Assembly (NCBI GenBank): GCA_019752775.1
Contig: JAIELU010000216.1
Span: 1-6,606 of the forward strand
Direction: 5' to 3'
Origin: Campylobacterales bacterium
Lineage (GTDB): Bacteria; Campylobacterota; Campylobacteria; Campylobacterales; Arcobacteraceae
Length of the DNA stretch: 6,606 nt
In this document: positions 1 to 6,496 of the stretch, in pieces
Numbering within the stretch: the stretch's first letter is position 1
How the letters are laid out: each line of letters begins with the position of its first letter
Program-made: the position numbers and the translations under genes
The notes under the pieces: generated by a model
What the model was told of the DNA's origin: nothing
The model's input: only the letters and a program-made list of their open reading frames with translations
Database searches by the model: none

Positions 1-67
1 ATTCATGGCGAATTGATAGTTTCTACAATTTGAGAAAGATTCTTTTAATTCGAATTCCGCTATGAAT
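1..67. repeat. imperfect inverted repeat at left edge
   Basis: Bases 1-14 (ATTCATGGCGAATT) pair with 53-67 (AATTCCGCTATGAAT) over 14 positions, with one G-T pair and one bulged C at 57. The spacer is about 38 nt. A perfect 10-bp palindrome AATTCGAATT lies at 47-56 and overlaps the right arm. In addition CTATGAATTT occurs twice in direct orientation, at 60-69 and 83-92. No T-tract follows on either strand, so this is not an ordinary terminator. It could be an operator cluster, an RNA structure or the end of a decayed mobile element; the neighbouring sequence needed to decide is outside the window. Confidence 0.4.
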
Positions 68-132
68 TTATGAAGAGTCTTTCTATGAATTTTAGAATTT
101 TCATTAATATTGAATTTTTTTATTAGTTTCAT
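1..132 (-). CDS. possible partial gene overlapping the end of the binding-protein gene
   Basis: An open frame starts at an ATG at 132-130, inside the last codons of the binding-protein gene. It overlaps that gene by 29 nt in another frame and stays open for 44 codons to the window edge. It begins MKLIKKFNINENSK and later reads TLHKFIAEFELKESF, a hydrophilic stretch without a membrane segment in the visible part. No clear Shine-Dalgarno precedes the ATG, so expression would depend on coupling to the upstream gene. In DNA this AT-rich, 44 codons without a stop is mildly unlikely by chance but not decisive. Because a signalling-type binding protein lies directly upstream, a partner sensor gene is possible. 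A remnant of a transposase C-terminus is an alternative. I do not recognise the family. Confidence 0.35.
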   Translation of the reverse strand, partial: MKLIKKFNINENSKIHRKTLHKFIAEFELKESFSNCRNYQFAMN

Positions 133-1090
133 AATCTATGCCAAATACATTTCTTTTTATAAGTGTTAAATTATCTTTTATATTTTCTTTAGAAATTGCA
201 AGAACAGGAAGTTTATAATTTTTTTCAATCTTTTCATTTTTAAAATATTTATCAAATAAAACAACTGCATTTTCTCCTATTAAAAAAGGTTGTTGCATCG
301 CAGATGCAACTAATGTATCATTTGTAATAAGCTCCAAAAACTCAGGTTCTGCATCAAAAGTAAGAAGTAAAACTTTATCTTTTTTACCACTTTCATAAAT
401 GGCATCTAAAGCACCTTGATATTTATCTGAACCTTGAAGCCAAATTGCAGTTAAATCAGGATTTTCATTTAATAACTCTTTTGTAAAATTATATGTTTCT
501 TCTTTTGAAAATGTTTTTTGTTGTTTTAAATTTGTATTTTTTATTGTTGATTCTTCCATGGCTTTTACAAAACCAGCTGTTCTTTCTTGTCCATTTAATC
601 TTTTTTGAGGAATAGAAATAATTGCAACTTTTGGATTTTCAATTTTTAAATTAGATATTTTTCCAGCTAAAATTTTTCCAATATCATAAGCACCTTTTTT
701 ATTATCAGAAGAAATATATGAAAGATATTCACCTGAATCTGCTCCAATATCTGAGATTATTACAGGAATATTTGCCTTTTTTGCTAGTTTTAAAATAGTT
801 GAACAAGAAGATGAGTTGTTTGGTGAAACTATAATTGCTGAAACATTCTCATTTATTACTTTTATTGTATTTTCTAATTCAGTTTTCGAATCATTAAAAG
901 AGTTGTAAACTTCAACTTCATAACCTAAAGTTTCTGCACTATTTTTAATTCCACGAGACATAATATCCCAATAAGGTATCGTTGTATCTGAAACAATATA
1001 AGCTATTTTTTTATTAGAATTTGCATTTAAAAAAGAAAAACTCATTAGTAAAAATAGTAGAGTAAAAATATGATGCTTAAGAATTCTCAT
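104..1090 (-). CDS. periplasmic substrate-binding protein, RbsB/LuxP-like (type I fold)
   Basis: A 328-aa exported solute-binding protein. Residues 1-23 form a signal peptide: basic start (R2, K5), hydrophobic core LLFLLMSFSFL and probable cleavage after NA at 22-23. The mature part follows the Peripla_BP_4 (ribose/galactose-binding, LacI-like) pattern: PYWDIMSRGIK at 39-49, SAIIVSP at 84-90, IPVIISD at 108-114, SYISSDN at 124-130, GQERTAGF at 167-174, and LLLTFDAEPE at 241-250 followed by SAMQQPFLIG at 263-272. D114, D129, R170, D246 and Q266 sit where this family usually contacts its ligand. The start is supported by AGAGGG at 1095-1100, four bases upstream. It follows glnD by 37 bp with no terminator, so it is probably in the same operon. 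No permease or ATPase gene is visible. The ligand (sugar, amide, autoinducer-like molecule) cannot be told, and a signalling role like LuxP or TorT is as possible as transport. Confidence 0.85.
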   Translation of the reverse strand: MRILKHHIFTLLFLLMSFSFLNANSNKKIAYIVSDTTIPYWDIMSRGIKNSAETLGYEVEVYNSFNDSKTELENTIKVINENVSAIIVSPNNSSSCSTILKLAKKANIPVIISDIGADSGEYLSYISSDNKKGAYDIGKILAGKISNLKIENPKVAIISIPQKRLNGQERTAGFVKAMEESTIKNTNLKQQKTFSKEETYNFTKELLNENPDLTAIWLQGSDKYQGALDAIYESGKKDKVLLLTFDAEPEFLELITNDTLVASAMQQPFLIGENAVVLFDKYFKNEKIEKNYKLPVLAISKENIKDNLTLIKRNVFGIDYETNKKIQY

Positions 1091-1094
1091 TTAT

Positions 1095-1100
1095 CCCTCT
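1095..1100 (-). promoter_or_regulatory. Shine-Dalgarno of the binding-protein gene
   Basis: AGAGGG on the minus strand lies four bases before the ATG at 1090-1088. It fixes the start of the binding-protein gene and gives it its own ribosome entry although it sits only 37 bp after glnD. Confidence 0.7.
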
Positions 1101-1127
1101 TAAAAAAATATTAAGTTATTTATTCTA

Positions 1128-3668
1128 TCATATTTCTTTGTCATTAATGCAAATAAGGTTTATTATCTCTTCTTGTTTCGAACAAAAATTTCCATTTTTC
1201 TCTATTAGTATCAAATCTCTTGCATAACCATTTAAAGTATGAAGTTTTGCACTTTCAATTTCTATTTTAAAATCATCAAATATTTTTGCAATATAGGCAA
1301 AAAGACCTTTTTGATCCTTTGCAATAATATGCATCGATGCTAAATAAGCTGTGTGATTACAATCAATTCTAATGTCATCTTTTTTTATTATAGGTGTTTT
1401 TGTAATAACTGTTTTGCTCATATCAAAAGAGTCTTTTATGATTTCTTCTATAAAAAATAGGTTTTCTTCTGTAACTTTTTCTGAGAATGAAATATCAAAG
1501 GCTTTTTTATTATCATAAAGTTTGAAAATATTCATAGCTGCAATATTTAAAAATTCTAGTTTTCCAAGTAAATATCCTAGATTTAAAGGAGATTTTCTAA
1601 TGATTCTAATTGTAAGTTGAGAATCATTTATTATTTTATAAATATATGTTTCTACATCTTTTGCTTTTATTGCAATATCCAAAATATCTTCAGCTTTTAG
1701 TCTTAAAAAGATTTGATTTGAAGAAATATACATAATTTTCTTTTGTAAAATTATAGGTAATTCTTTATATTTATCAAGATTTTTGATTGTATTTTGTTTT
1801 GCAATTCTTCTTTTACTTTCATTTAAAAATTCTTCATTTTCAAAAGCGGGAAGAGATTGTAAATAAAGTTGTTTTAAAAGTGAAGCAGTTGAACTACTAA
1901 AAATATTTTTTCCTACAGCCGAAATATCGCAATATGTAACAGCATAAAGAAGTTTTAAAGCCTCTTTTGTTTTTATTAAACCTGTAAAATTTAGGATTGT
2001 TTTTTCAGAATATATATCTTCATGTGTTGCCATATAAGACATCATATTGTGGTATCTTACAAGTCTAGCTCCAAGTTTTATAAACTCTTCATTAAAATCA
2101 AAAGATTTCATCATACTTTTAAATAATTTTTCTCCAACAATATGATGATCTTCAGTTCTTCCTTTTCCAATATCATGAAAAAAAGCAACTAATCTAACTA
2201 ATATTTTTTGTTCATTTGTTAAGTCATTAAATATTGATTTTACATATTCATCTTCAATATTTTGAGAAAATTTTAAAGTTTTTATAGAGTGAATATCAAC
2301 AGGATGTGAATGATAACCATCAAATTGAGGTTGATCAATTATCTTTTTTGTACTAGGAAGTACGGCTTGAAATAAACCTGCATTATAAATTAGTTTTATC
2401 AAAGGATATAAATTTGGTTTAGACAAAATTATTTTTATATTTTTCTTTAACTCTTTTGTTTGAACATTTGGCAATTTTGCTCGACTTGCATAATAAATGT
2501 AAGATCTATCAAATCTTTCAATATTTAAAGGAAGTTCAATTAACTCTTTTAAAAGAGAATTTAGCGTTTGTTCTTTTCTATAAAATGAACAATATAAAGT
2601 ATTATTTATAATATAAACATTCTTTTTAAATCTTAATTTTCTTAATTTTGGGATATTTGAAGCTTCAAATATAATTTGTCTTGTAAACTTTTTCACCATT
2701 GTTGCTGTAAAGCTGTGAATAATATGTAAACAAGATAGAATTTTTGACATACATTGTCTATCTTTTGTATATCTTGATTTATTTTTAAAGCCTAGTTTTG
2801 CACTTAAATCTGGCAAAATATCAAAAGTAACTTGGTCTTGTTTTTTTCTTGCAATATTATGTAAAGCATTTCTAACTTGAAATATAAATTCTAAAGCTTG
2901 TCTATATTTTTTATATTCATCTTCTGTAAATCGTGTTCCAATCAAATCTTTTGTATTAGTTACACCATATAAAATATTTGCCATCCAATACATCATATTT
3001 GATTCTCTAATTCCACCATAACCATCTTTTATATTTGGTTCCATTTTTAGTGGATATTTTAAAAGCCTTTGTTTATGTTCTTCTAATTTATCTAAAACAA
3101 ACTCTTTTTGATTTGTTTTTCTGATTTTACTTAAAACATTTTGATAACCAAACCAAAGATTTTTTGAACCATAAATTAGTCTTGATTCTAAAATAGAACT
3201 TTTTATTGTTATATCTTCTTTTACAGCTTCACCTATTTCTTTTAATTCATGAACTCTTGAGCCTAATTTTAAACCACAATCCCAAGCCAAAGTTATAAAT
3301 TCTTCCATAATATTTTTTAAGTTATAACCTTTTACATTTTCGTATAAAAGCATAATATCAATATCAGAATAGATACAAAGTTGTTCTCTTCCATACGAGC
3401 CTAAAGCAACTAAACTAATAGGAATTGAAGAGCTCATAGGTTGATGTGAACCAAAATTTTTTCGTAAAATATACTTATAAAGTAAAATTAAAAATTTATC
3501 AGTATGTTTTGTATGTTTTATAAAAAAATCTTTTCCACCTGTTGTTTCAACTGTTGTATCAATTGAATCAAGGTAGTTTTTGTAGTATGTTTTGAAAACT
3601 TTAGAGATTTCAAAATCAGTAGCGTTGTTTGATATAAGTTCTTCTATTTGTATGCTTATTTCAATCAT
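1128..3668 (-). CDS. glnD: GlnD, bifunctional PII uridylyltransferase / uridylyl-removing enzyme
   Basis: An 846-aa cytoplasmic nitrogen sensor, close to the usual GlnD length (about 890 in E. coli). In this family it adds UMP to PII proteins (GlnB/GlnK) when glutamine is low and removes it when glutamine is high. Domains in order: the nucleotidyltransferase domain has GSYGREQ at 90-96 and SDIDIML at 101-107 with metal-binding D102 and D104, then LESRLIYG at 160-167 and EPNIKDGYGGIRE at 210-222, the counterpart of EPNxK..GGLRD. The HD hydrolase domain has QFDGYHSHPVDIHSIKTL at 448-465 and FHDIGKGRTEDHHIVGEKLF at 497-516 with H498 and D499. Two C-terminal ACT domains sense glutamine: a divergent one at about 680-755 and a clear one at about 774-846 (ASMHIIAKDQKGLFAYIAKI). 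All active-site motifs are intact. The start overlaps the upstream regulator's stop as ATGA and has only a weak Shine-Dalgarno, implying translational coupling. PII and glutamine synthetase genes are not in the window. Confidence 0.95.
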   Translation of the reverse strand: MIEISIQIEELISNNATDFEISKVFKTYYKNYLDSIDTTVETTGGKDFFIKHTKHTDKFLILLYKYILRKNFGSHQPMSSSIPISLVALGSYGREQLCIYSDIDIMLLYENVKGYNLKNIMEEFITLAWDCGLKLGSRVHELKEIGEAVKEDITIKSSILESRLIYGSKNLWFGYQNVLSKIRKTNQKEFVLDKLEEHKQRLLKYPLKMEPNIKDGYGGIRESNMMYWMANILYGVTNTKDLIGTRFTEDEYKKYRQALEFIFQVRNALHNIARKKQDQVTFDILPDLSAKLGFKNKSRYTKDRQCMSKILSCLHIIHSFTATMVKKFTRQIIFEASNIPKLRKLRFKKNVYIINNTLYCSFYRKEQTLNSLLKELIELPLNIERFDRSYIYYASRAKLPNVQTKELKKNIKIILSKPNLYPLIKLIYNAGLFQAVLPSTKKIIDQPQFDGYHSHPVDIHSIKTLKFSQNIEDEYVKSIFNDLTNEQKILVRLVAFFHDIGKGRTEDHHIVGEKLFKSMMKSFDFNEEFIKLGARLVRYHNMMSYMATHEDIYSEKTILNFTGLIKTKEALKLLYAVTYCDISAVGKNIFSSSTASLLKQLYLQSLPAFENEEFLNESKRRIAKQNTIKNLDKYKELPIILQKKIMYISSNQIFLRLKAEDILDIAIKAKDVETYIYKIINDSQLTIRIIRKSPLNLGYLLGKLEFLNIAAMNIFKLYDNKKAFDISFSEKVTEENLFFIEEIIKDSFDMSKTVITKTPIIKKDDIRIDCNHTAYLASMHIIAKDQKGLFAYIAKIFDDFKIEIESAKLHTLNGYARDLILIEKNGNFCSKQEEIINLICINDKEI
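3665..3668 (-). promoter_or_regulatory. ATGA stop/start overlap, regulator to glnD
   Basis: The minus strand reads ATGA here: ATG (3668-3666) starts glnD and TGA (3667-3665) ends the regulator gene. The region just upstream offers only a weak AAAGA-type Shine-Dalgarno, so glnD translation is probably re-initiated by ribosomes finishing the regulator. This ties the amounts of the two proteins together. Confidence 0.85.
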
Positions 3669-4417
3669 AATAAATCTTTATAGATTTCTAGTTTCTTTCT
3701 TAATGTGATTCGATTTAATCCTAAATGTTTTGCAACTTGAACTTGAGATTTATATTTTGCTGTTGAGGCTTTTAGTAAAGGAACTTCAAAAATATATGAT
3801 AACTCTTTATATGAATTTTCTCCATGTAAATTTTCACTAATATATTTTTCTAAAAACATTAAAATTTCATGTTCTCCAATAGTTTCAAAAAGATATGAAA
3901 AATAAATAGATTTTCTTAAACTATGAGCATTATTCGTTATATTTATAATTAACTTTGAAGGGGCAACTTTTTGTAAATCCAAAATTGAACTGGCTTCTGT
4001 GGAAAATTTATTTACCAAAGCTTTTGTATCTTCTTCTCTTTTATATAGGCTAGGAATTTCAAGATTAATTGAAAAAATATCTTTTAGTTTCTGATTTAGA
4101 TTTTCAGTATTTGAAATAGCAATTAATCTAATATTATTATCTTCTACCCATTTTAAGAATAAGTCAATATTTGTTATTTCATTAATTTTATCTATTATAA
4201 TAGCTTCGTTTTGCAAAAAGATTACATCATCTGCAATATCTTTTTGTAAGTTTTTAGCTTCATAAATATCTGAATTTGGTAGTATATATTTAGCAAGTGA
4301 TTTTTTTCCTGTCCCTGCTTTTCCTAAAATAAGTGCATTTACTTGAACTGCTTGTAAAAGTTTTGCTGAATTTAATATTTCCTTTGAAATTTCATCTTCT
4401 GCAATAAAATTTTGCAT
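3665..4417 (-). CDS. short NtrC-like AAA+ regulator with Fis-type helix-turn-helix
   Basis: A 250-aa cytoplasmic DNA-binding protein. Residues 25-140 resemble the AAA+ core of sigma-54 activators: Walker A GKAGTGKKS at 32-40, a degenerate Walker B AIIIDK at 72-77 (K77 replaces the catalytic Glu), and a sensor-I/linker region LIAISNTENLNQ followed by IPSLYKREED, matching the family pattern AATNxxL...LPPLRER.ED. The GAFTGA sigma-54 contact loop is absent, as is an N-terminal receiver or GAF domain. The C-terminal 35 residues (SQVQVAKHLGLNRITLRKKL) are a clear Fis/NtrC-type helix-turn-helix. It therefore probably binds DNA and perhaps ATP but is unlikely to drive sigma-54 transcription. I chose the ATG at 4417-4415, not the GTG at 4426: the strong AGAGGTGG at 4423-4430 is spaced five bases from this ATG, whereas the GTG lies inside that ribosome-binding site. 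It heads the operon with glnD, suggesting a role in nitrogen control. Confidence 0.85.
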   Translation of the reverse strand: MQNFIAEDEISKEILNSAKLLQAVQVNALILGKAGTGKKSLAKYILPNSDIYEAKNLQKDIADDVIFLQNEAIIIDKINEITNIDLFLKWVEDNNIRLIAISNTENLNQKLKDIFSINLEIPSLYKREEDTKALVNKFSTEASSILDLQKVAPSKLIINITNNAHSLRKSIYFSYLFETIGEHEILMFLEKYISENLHGENSYKELSYIFEVPLLKASTAKYKSQVQVAKHLGLNRITLRKKLEIYKDLL

Positions 4418-4422
4418 AATTA

Positions 4423-4430
4423 CCACCTCT
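4423..4430 (-). promoter_or_regulatory. Shine-Dalgarno that decides the regulator's start
   Basis: AGAGGTGG on the minus strand lies five bases before the ATG at 4417. The upstream in-frame GTG at 4426-4424 is part of this element and so cannot be a well-served start; the protein is 250 rather than 253 residues. Confidence 0.8.
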
Positions 4431-4459
4431 TTTTAATCTTTATTTTATGAGATTAAAAA
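4430..4459. repeat. perfect inverted repeat over the expected transcription start
   Basis: TTTTTAATCT (4430-4439) and AGATTAAAAA (4450-4459) are exact inverted copies with a 10-base spacer, so the arm centres are 20 bp apart, two helical turns. The repeat lies between the TATAAT box (4462-4467) and the Shine-Dalgarno (4423-4430). The predicted transcription start, near 4455, falls inside the upstream arm, so a full RNA hairpin is unlikely to form. A DNA operator for repression, perhaps by the regulator encoded just downstream, fits better. Confidence 0.6.
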
Positions 4460-4461
4460 AT

Positions 4462-4467
4462 ATTATA
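4462..4467 (-). promoter_or_regulatory. -10 box of the regulator-glnD operon promoter
   Basis: The minus strand reads a consensus TATAAT within ACAGTATAATATT, 45 bp upstream of the regulator's ATG. There is no TTGACA-like -35; the preceding DNA is an A/T-rich run, as is typical for vegetative promoters of Campylobacterota. Transcription would start near 4455, giving a leader of about 38 nt. Confidence 0.6.
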
Positions 4468-4497
4468 CTGTATAAAAATAAAAATCTTTTATTCTTT

Positions 4498-4514
4498 TGT
4501 ATATTAAATATACA
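4498..4514. promoter_or_regulatory. 17-bp palindrome, candidate operator
   Basis: TGTATAT-TAA-ATATACA has perfect 7-bp arms around a 3-bp centre. Its middle lies about 50 bp upstream of the predicted start of the regulator-glnD transcript, where an activator or repressor dimer commonly binds. It also lies just downstream of the PDC protein's stop codon (4534). On the minus strand it is followed by A-rich rather than T-rich sequence, so it does not look like that gene's terminator. Confidence 0.5.
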
Positions 4515-4533
4515 TTAGTAAATTTTTTTAATA

Positions 4534-5391
4534 TTAATCTTTATTTGAATAGTGAATAAATATTGTTAAAGAAATTAATATTAATGCAATTCCTGCTATT
4601 AAATAAAAAGCATTTATCATTTGAACATAGTCATTTATGGCAATTTTAAATACAACAATTAAAGCTTCGATTGAAAGTGCAATAATAATTGTTGTTAAAA
4701 ACTTTGTTAAAATTTTTGTTTCAACTTTTGAATTTTTTGAATAGGATTTAAAGAATACTTCTTGTTCTAAAATAGTTTTTGCTAAATCAAAGATAGCGAT
4801 ACTTAAAGTAAGAGCAATTATTGGCTTAAAAATCATTTCCAGAGATAAAGCATGATTTGAAAAAAGATAAGTAATAAAGTCATAAATAGAAAATAAAATA
4901 GTAAATACAGATAAAATTATCATTGAAATACCAGCTAATATATAAAAACTTTTAGTAATACTATGAAAAGGTTTATTCAATTCAATTAGGTTTAATTTTT
5001 GTAATAAAATATCTACTTGAAAATCTAGGAAAAATATATCTTCACCTTCTTTTATGGTAACTGTCACACAATTACTTCTTGTTGCACTACTAATATAAGG
5101 TTTAGAAAAAGCGATATTAGATTCTTTAAAATGAAGTTTTGAAATTAAGTGAGAACGATCTTTATTTCTTGCATTTTCATCTGTTTTGTATCTATAAAAA
5201 TTTTCTGAAATTTGAGTTTTTGTATCTTTATTTACAATATAAACAAGTTCTAATGAAGGAAATATTGTATAGAGTTGTTTAAAATTATTTTTTTTATGAT
5301 TTGATAAGTTTCCTGAATTTTTTAGACTTTCTTGTAAAAAGTATTCTATATCTTCTTGATGTTGTATATATGTTTCAAAAAATTCTTTCAT
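4534..5391 (-). CDS. PDC/Cache-like sensor domain protein with four membrane helices
   Basis: A 285-aa inner-membrane protein. Residues 1-140 look like a PDC (Cache-type) sensor domain: an N-terminal helix, then FPSLELVYIVNKDTKTQIS at 44-62, RSHLISKL at 79-86, and SKPYISSATRSNCVTVTI at 96-113 followed by IFFLDFQVDI at 119-128. No membrane segment precedes it, unlike chemoreceptors where the domain is periplasmic. Four hydrophobic segments follow at about 148-177, 187-208, 230-252 and 260-281. The loop between helices 2 and 3 is rich in Lys (K215, K219, K222, K226, K230) while the loop between 3 and 4 is short and acidic. By the positive-inside rule this places both ends, and so the sensor domain, in the cytoplasm. 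No kinase, cyclase or methyl-accepting output domain is present. The start is backed by GAGGAA five bases upstream. Ligand and output are unknown. It appears to be a single-gene unit. Confidence 0.75.
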   Translation of the reverse strand: MKEFFETYIQHQEDIEYFLQESLKNSGNLSNHKKNNFKQLYTIFPSLELVYIVNKDTKTQISENFYRYKTDENARNKDRSHLISKLHFKESNIAFSKPYISSATRSNCVTVTIKEGEDIFFLDFQVDILLQKLNLIELNKPFHSITKSFYILAGISMIILSVFTILFSIYDFITYLFSNHALSLEMIFKPIIALTLSIAIFDLAKTILEQEVFFKSYSKNSKVETKILTKFLTTIIIALSIEALIVVFKIAINDYVQMINAFYLIAGIALILISLTIFIHYSNKD

Positions 5392-5396
5392 ATAAA

Positions 5397-5402
5397 TTCC
5401 TC
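5397..5402 (-). promoter_or_regulatory. Shine-Dalgarno of the PDC protein gene
   Basis: GAGGAA on the minus strand, five bases before the ATG at 5391-5389, supports this start and therefore the absence of any N-terminal membrane helix. Confidence 0.7.
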
Positions 5403-5410
5403 ATATCTTT

Positions 5411-5443
5411 ATCATAAGTATATGAAAATAAAAGAGGATAATA
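5411..5443 (-). promoter_or_regulatory. possible promoter region of the PDC protein gene
   Basis: Two -10-like hexamers are visible on the minus strand: TATTAT at 5443-5438 (in GCATATTATCC) and TATGAT at 5416-5411. The first would give a leader of about 40 nt, the second a very short one. Neither has a recognisable -35, and in DNA this AT-rich such matches are common. The 97-bp gap to the ankyrin gene holds nothing else I can call with confidence; no terminator is evident. Confidence 0.25.
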
Positions 5444-5488
5444 TGCAATCATCTGTTTATTAATCATACAAATATAATATTAATTGAG

Positions 5489-6496
5489 TTATTCTATATT
5501 AAATTCTTTGATCATATTTTCTGCAAGTACTTCTAGCTTTTTTACATTATTAGGGTCTTCAATCCCTTTTGTAAGTGTTTTAATATTTACATGAAATTTT
5601 TGAAGAAATTGCAAAATTTTAGGATCTTTTTTTTCTAAATTATTTACTAATGCTCCAACATCTAACATCTCTATTACTAAATCTTTTTTCCCCATAAATG
5701 CTGCATAATTTATTGGTCTTATTCCATAATTATCTGGTAAATTTATTACTTCTTTATTATAGTGATAAAGTAGTCTAAAATATTTGGTTGTATTTTTCCA
5801 AATACAAATATGAATAATACTTCTTCCTTGTTTATCAGTAACAAAACAATCAGCACGCATTTCCAAAAGAAGTCTTATTGTATGTTCGCACTTTTCACCA
5901 ACTGCAATATGAAGAGCCGTTAATCCTTCATTATTTTTTGCATTAATGTCAACACCTGCATTTATAAGGCTCTTTATAGTATTTAAATATAATTTCTTAT
6001 CTTTTATTAGATTTTTATCATTGTAATCCATTAGTTTAAAGATAATATTATTTCCATCTTTGTCTCTTTGATTTAGATTAATATCTTTAATTCTTAATAA
6101 TTTAAATAGTTTAAAATTAAAATAAACAATAGAATCAAAAAATAGAGGTTCATGTTTAGAATTTAATTTATTTATATCAACATTATGACTTTTTAAAATA
6201 ATCTCTAATACATTTGCATATTCAGCATCTTCGTTTAATAATATTTCATATTCAAACTCTAAAGGTTTTCTATTTTCTGAATATAAAACTATATCAATAA
6301 GTATTTCAATAAGAGATTTCCCATGTTTATTCACTAAATCAGGAGTTGCACCTTTTTTTAAATATAGTTTTATTAGTTCAATATTTCTAATACCATTTAA
6401 TGCCAAAATTGATAAAACAGTCTCCCCTTGATTATTTTGATGATTTAAATCTATTTTATGATCATCTTCAAAAAGAGTATCAATTACAAAAGCCAT
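5489..6496 (-). CDS. ankyrin-repeat protein
   Basis: A protein of 335 aa from the ATG at 6496 (338 from a TTG at 6505), built almost wholly of ankyrin repeats, which mediate protein-protein binding. Clear repeats: HQNNQGETVLSILALNG...LYLKKGA at 19-50; LNQRDKDGNNIIFKLMDY at 141-158 ending LINAGVDI; INAKNNEGLTALHIAV at 184-199 ending LLLEMRADC; VTDKQGRSIIHICIWK at 219-234; and LPDNYGIRPINYAAFMGK at 253-270 ending MLDVGALV. Divergent repeats fill 52-138. The tail from 285 is helical and charged. There is no signal peptide or membrane segment, so it should be cytoplasmic. Neither possible start has a good Shine-Dalgarno, and repeat 1 begins within 20 residues of the start, so the 5' end may be truncated or rearranged. 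The partner protein is unknown; ankyrin proteins occur beside catalase genes in some Campylobacterota, but no such gene is visible here. Confidence 0.8.
   Translation of the reverse strand: MAFVIDTLFEDDHKIDLNHQNNQGETVLSILALNGIRNIELIKLYLKKGATPDLVNKHGKSLIEILIDIVLYSENRKPLEFEYEILLNEDAEYANVLEIILKSHNVDINKLNSKHEPLFFDSIVYFNFKLFKLLRIKDINLNQRDKDGNNIIFKLMDYNDKNLIKDKKLYLNTIKSLINAGVDINAKNNEGLTALHIAVGEKCEHTIRLLLEMRADCFVTDKQGRSIIHICIWKNTTKYFRLLYHYNKEVINLPDNYGIRPINYAAFMGKKDLVIEMLDVGALVNNLEKKDPKILQFLQKFHVNIKTLTKGIEDPNNVKKLEVLAENMIKEFNIE

Noticed and set aside
130..150. TGGCAT resembling the -24 element of a sigma-54 promoter
   Set aside because: No GC-containing -12 element (TTGC) at the required spacing; it lies inside the binding-protein gene.
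4424..4426. GTG as start of the regulator gene (253 aa)
   Set aside because: The codon lies inside the AGAGGTGG ribosome-binding site; the ATG at 4417 is perfectly spaced from it.
4515..4533. Terminator for the PDC protein gene
   Set aside because: The palindrome at 4498-4514 is followed on the minus strand by A-rich, not T-rich, sequence, and the T-run at 4523-4529 reads as A on the transcript.
5430..5463. Six-codon plus-strand mini-ORF (MQSSVY) with an AAAGAGG five bases before its ATG
   Set aside because: The ribosome-site match is good, but no plus-strand gene follows that it could control, and the match is likely chance in A/G-rich sequence.
6400..6496. Plus-strand frame continuing left through the ankyrin gene
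   Set aside because: The minus strand encodes unmistakable ankyrin repeats here; the opposite open frame is a shadow.
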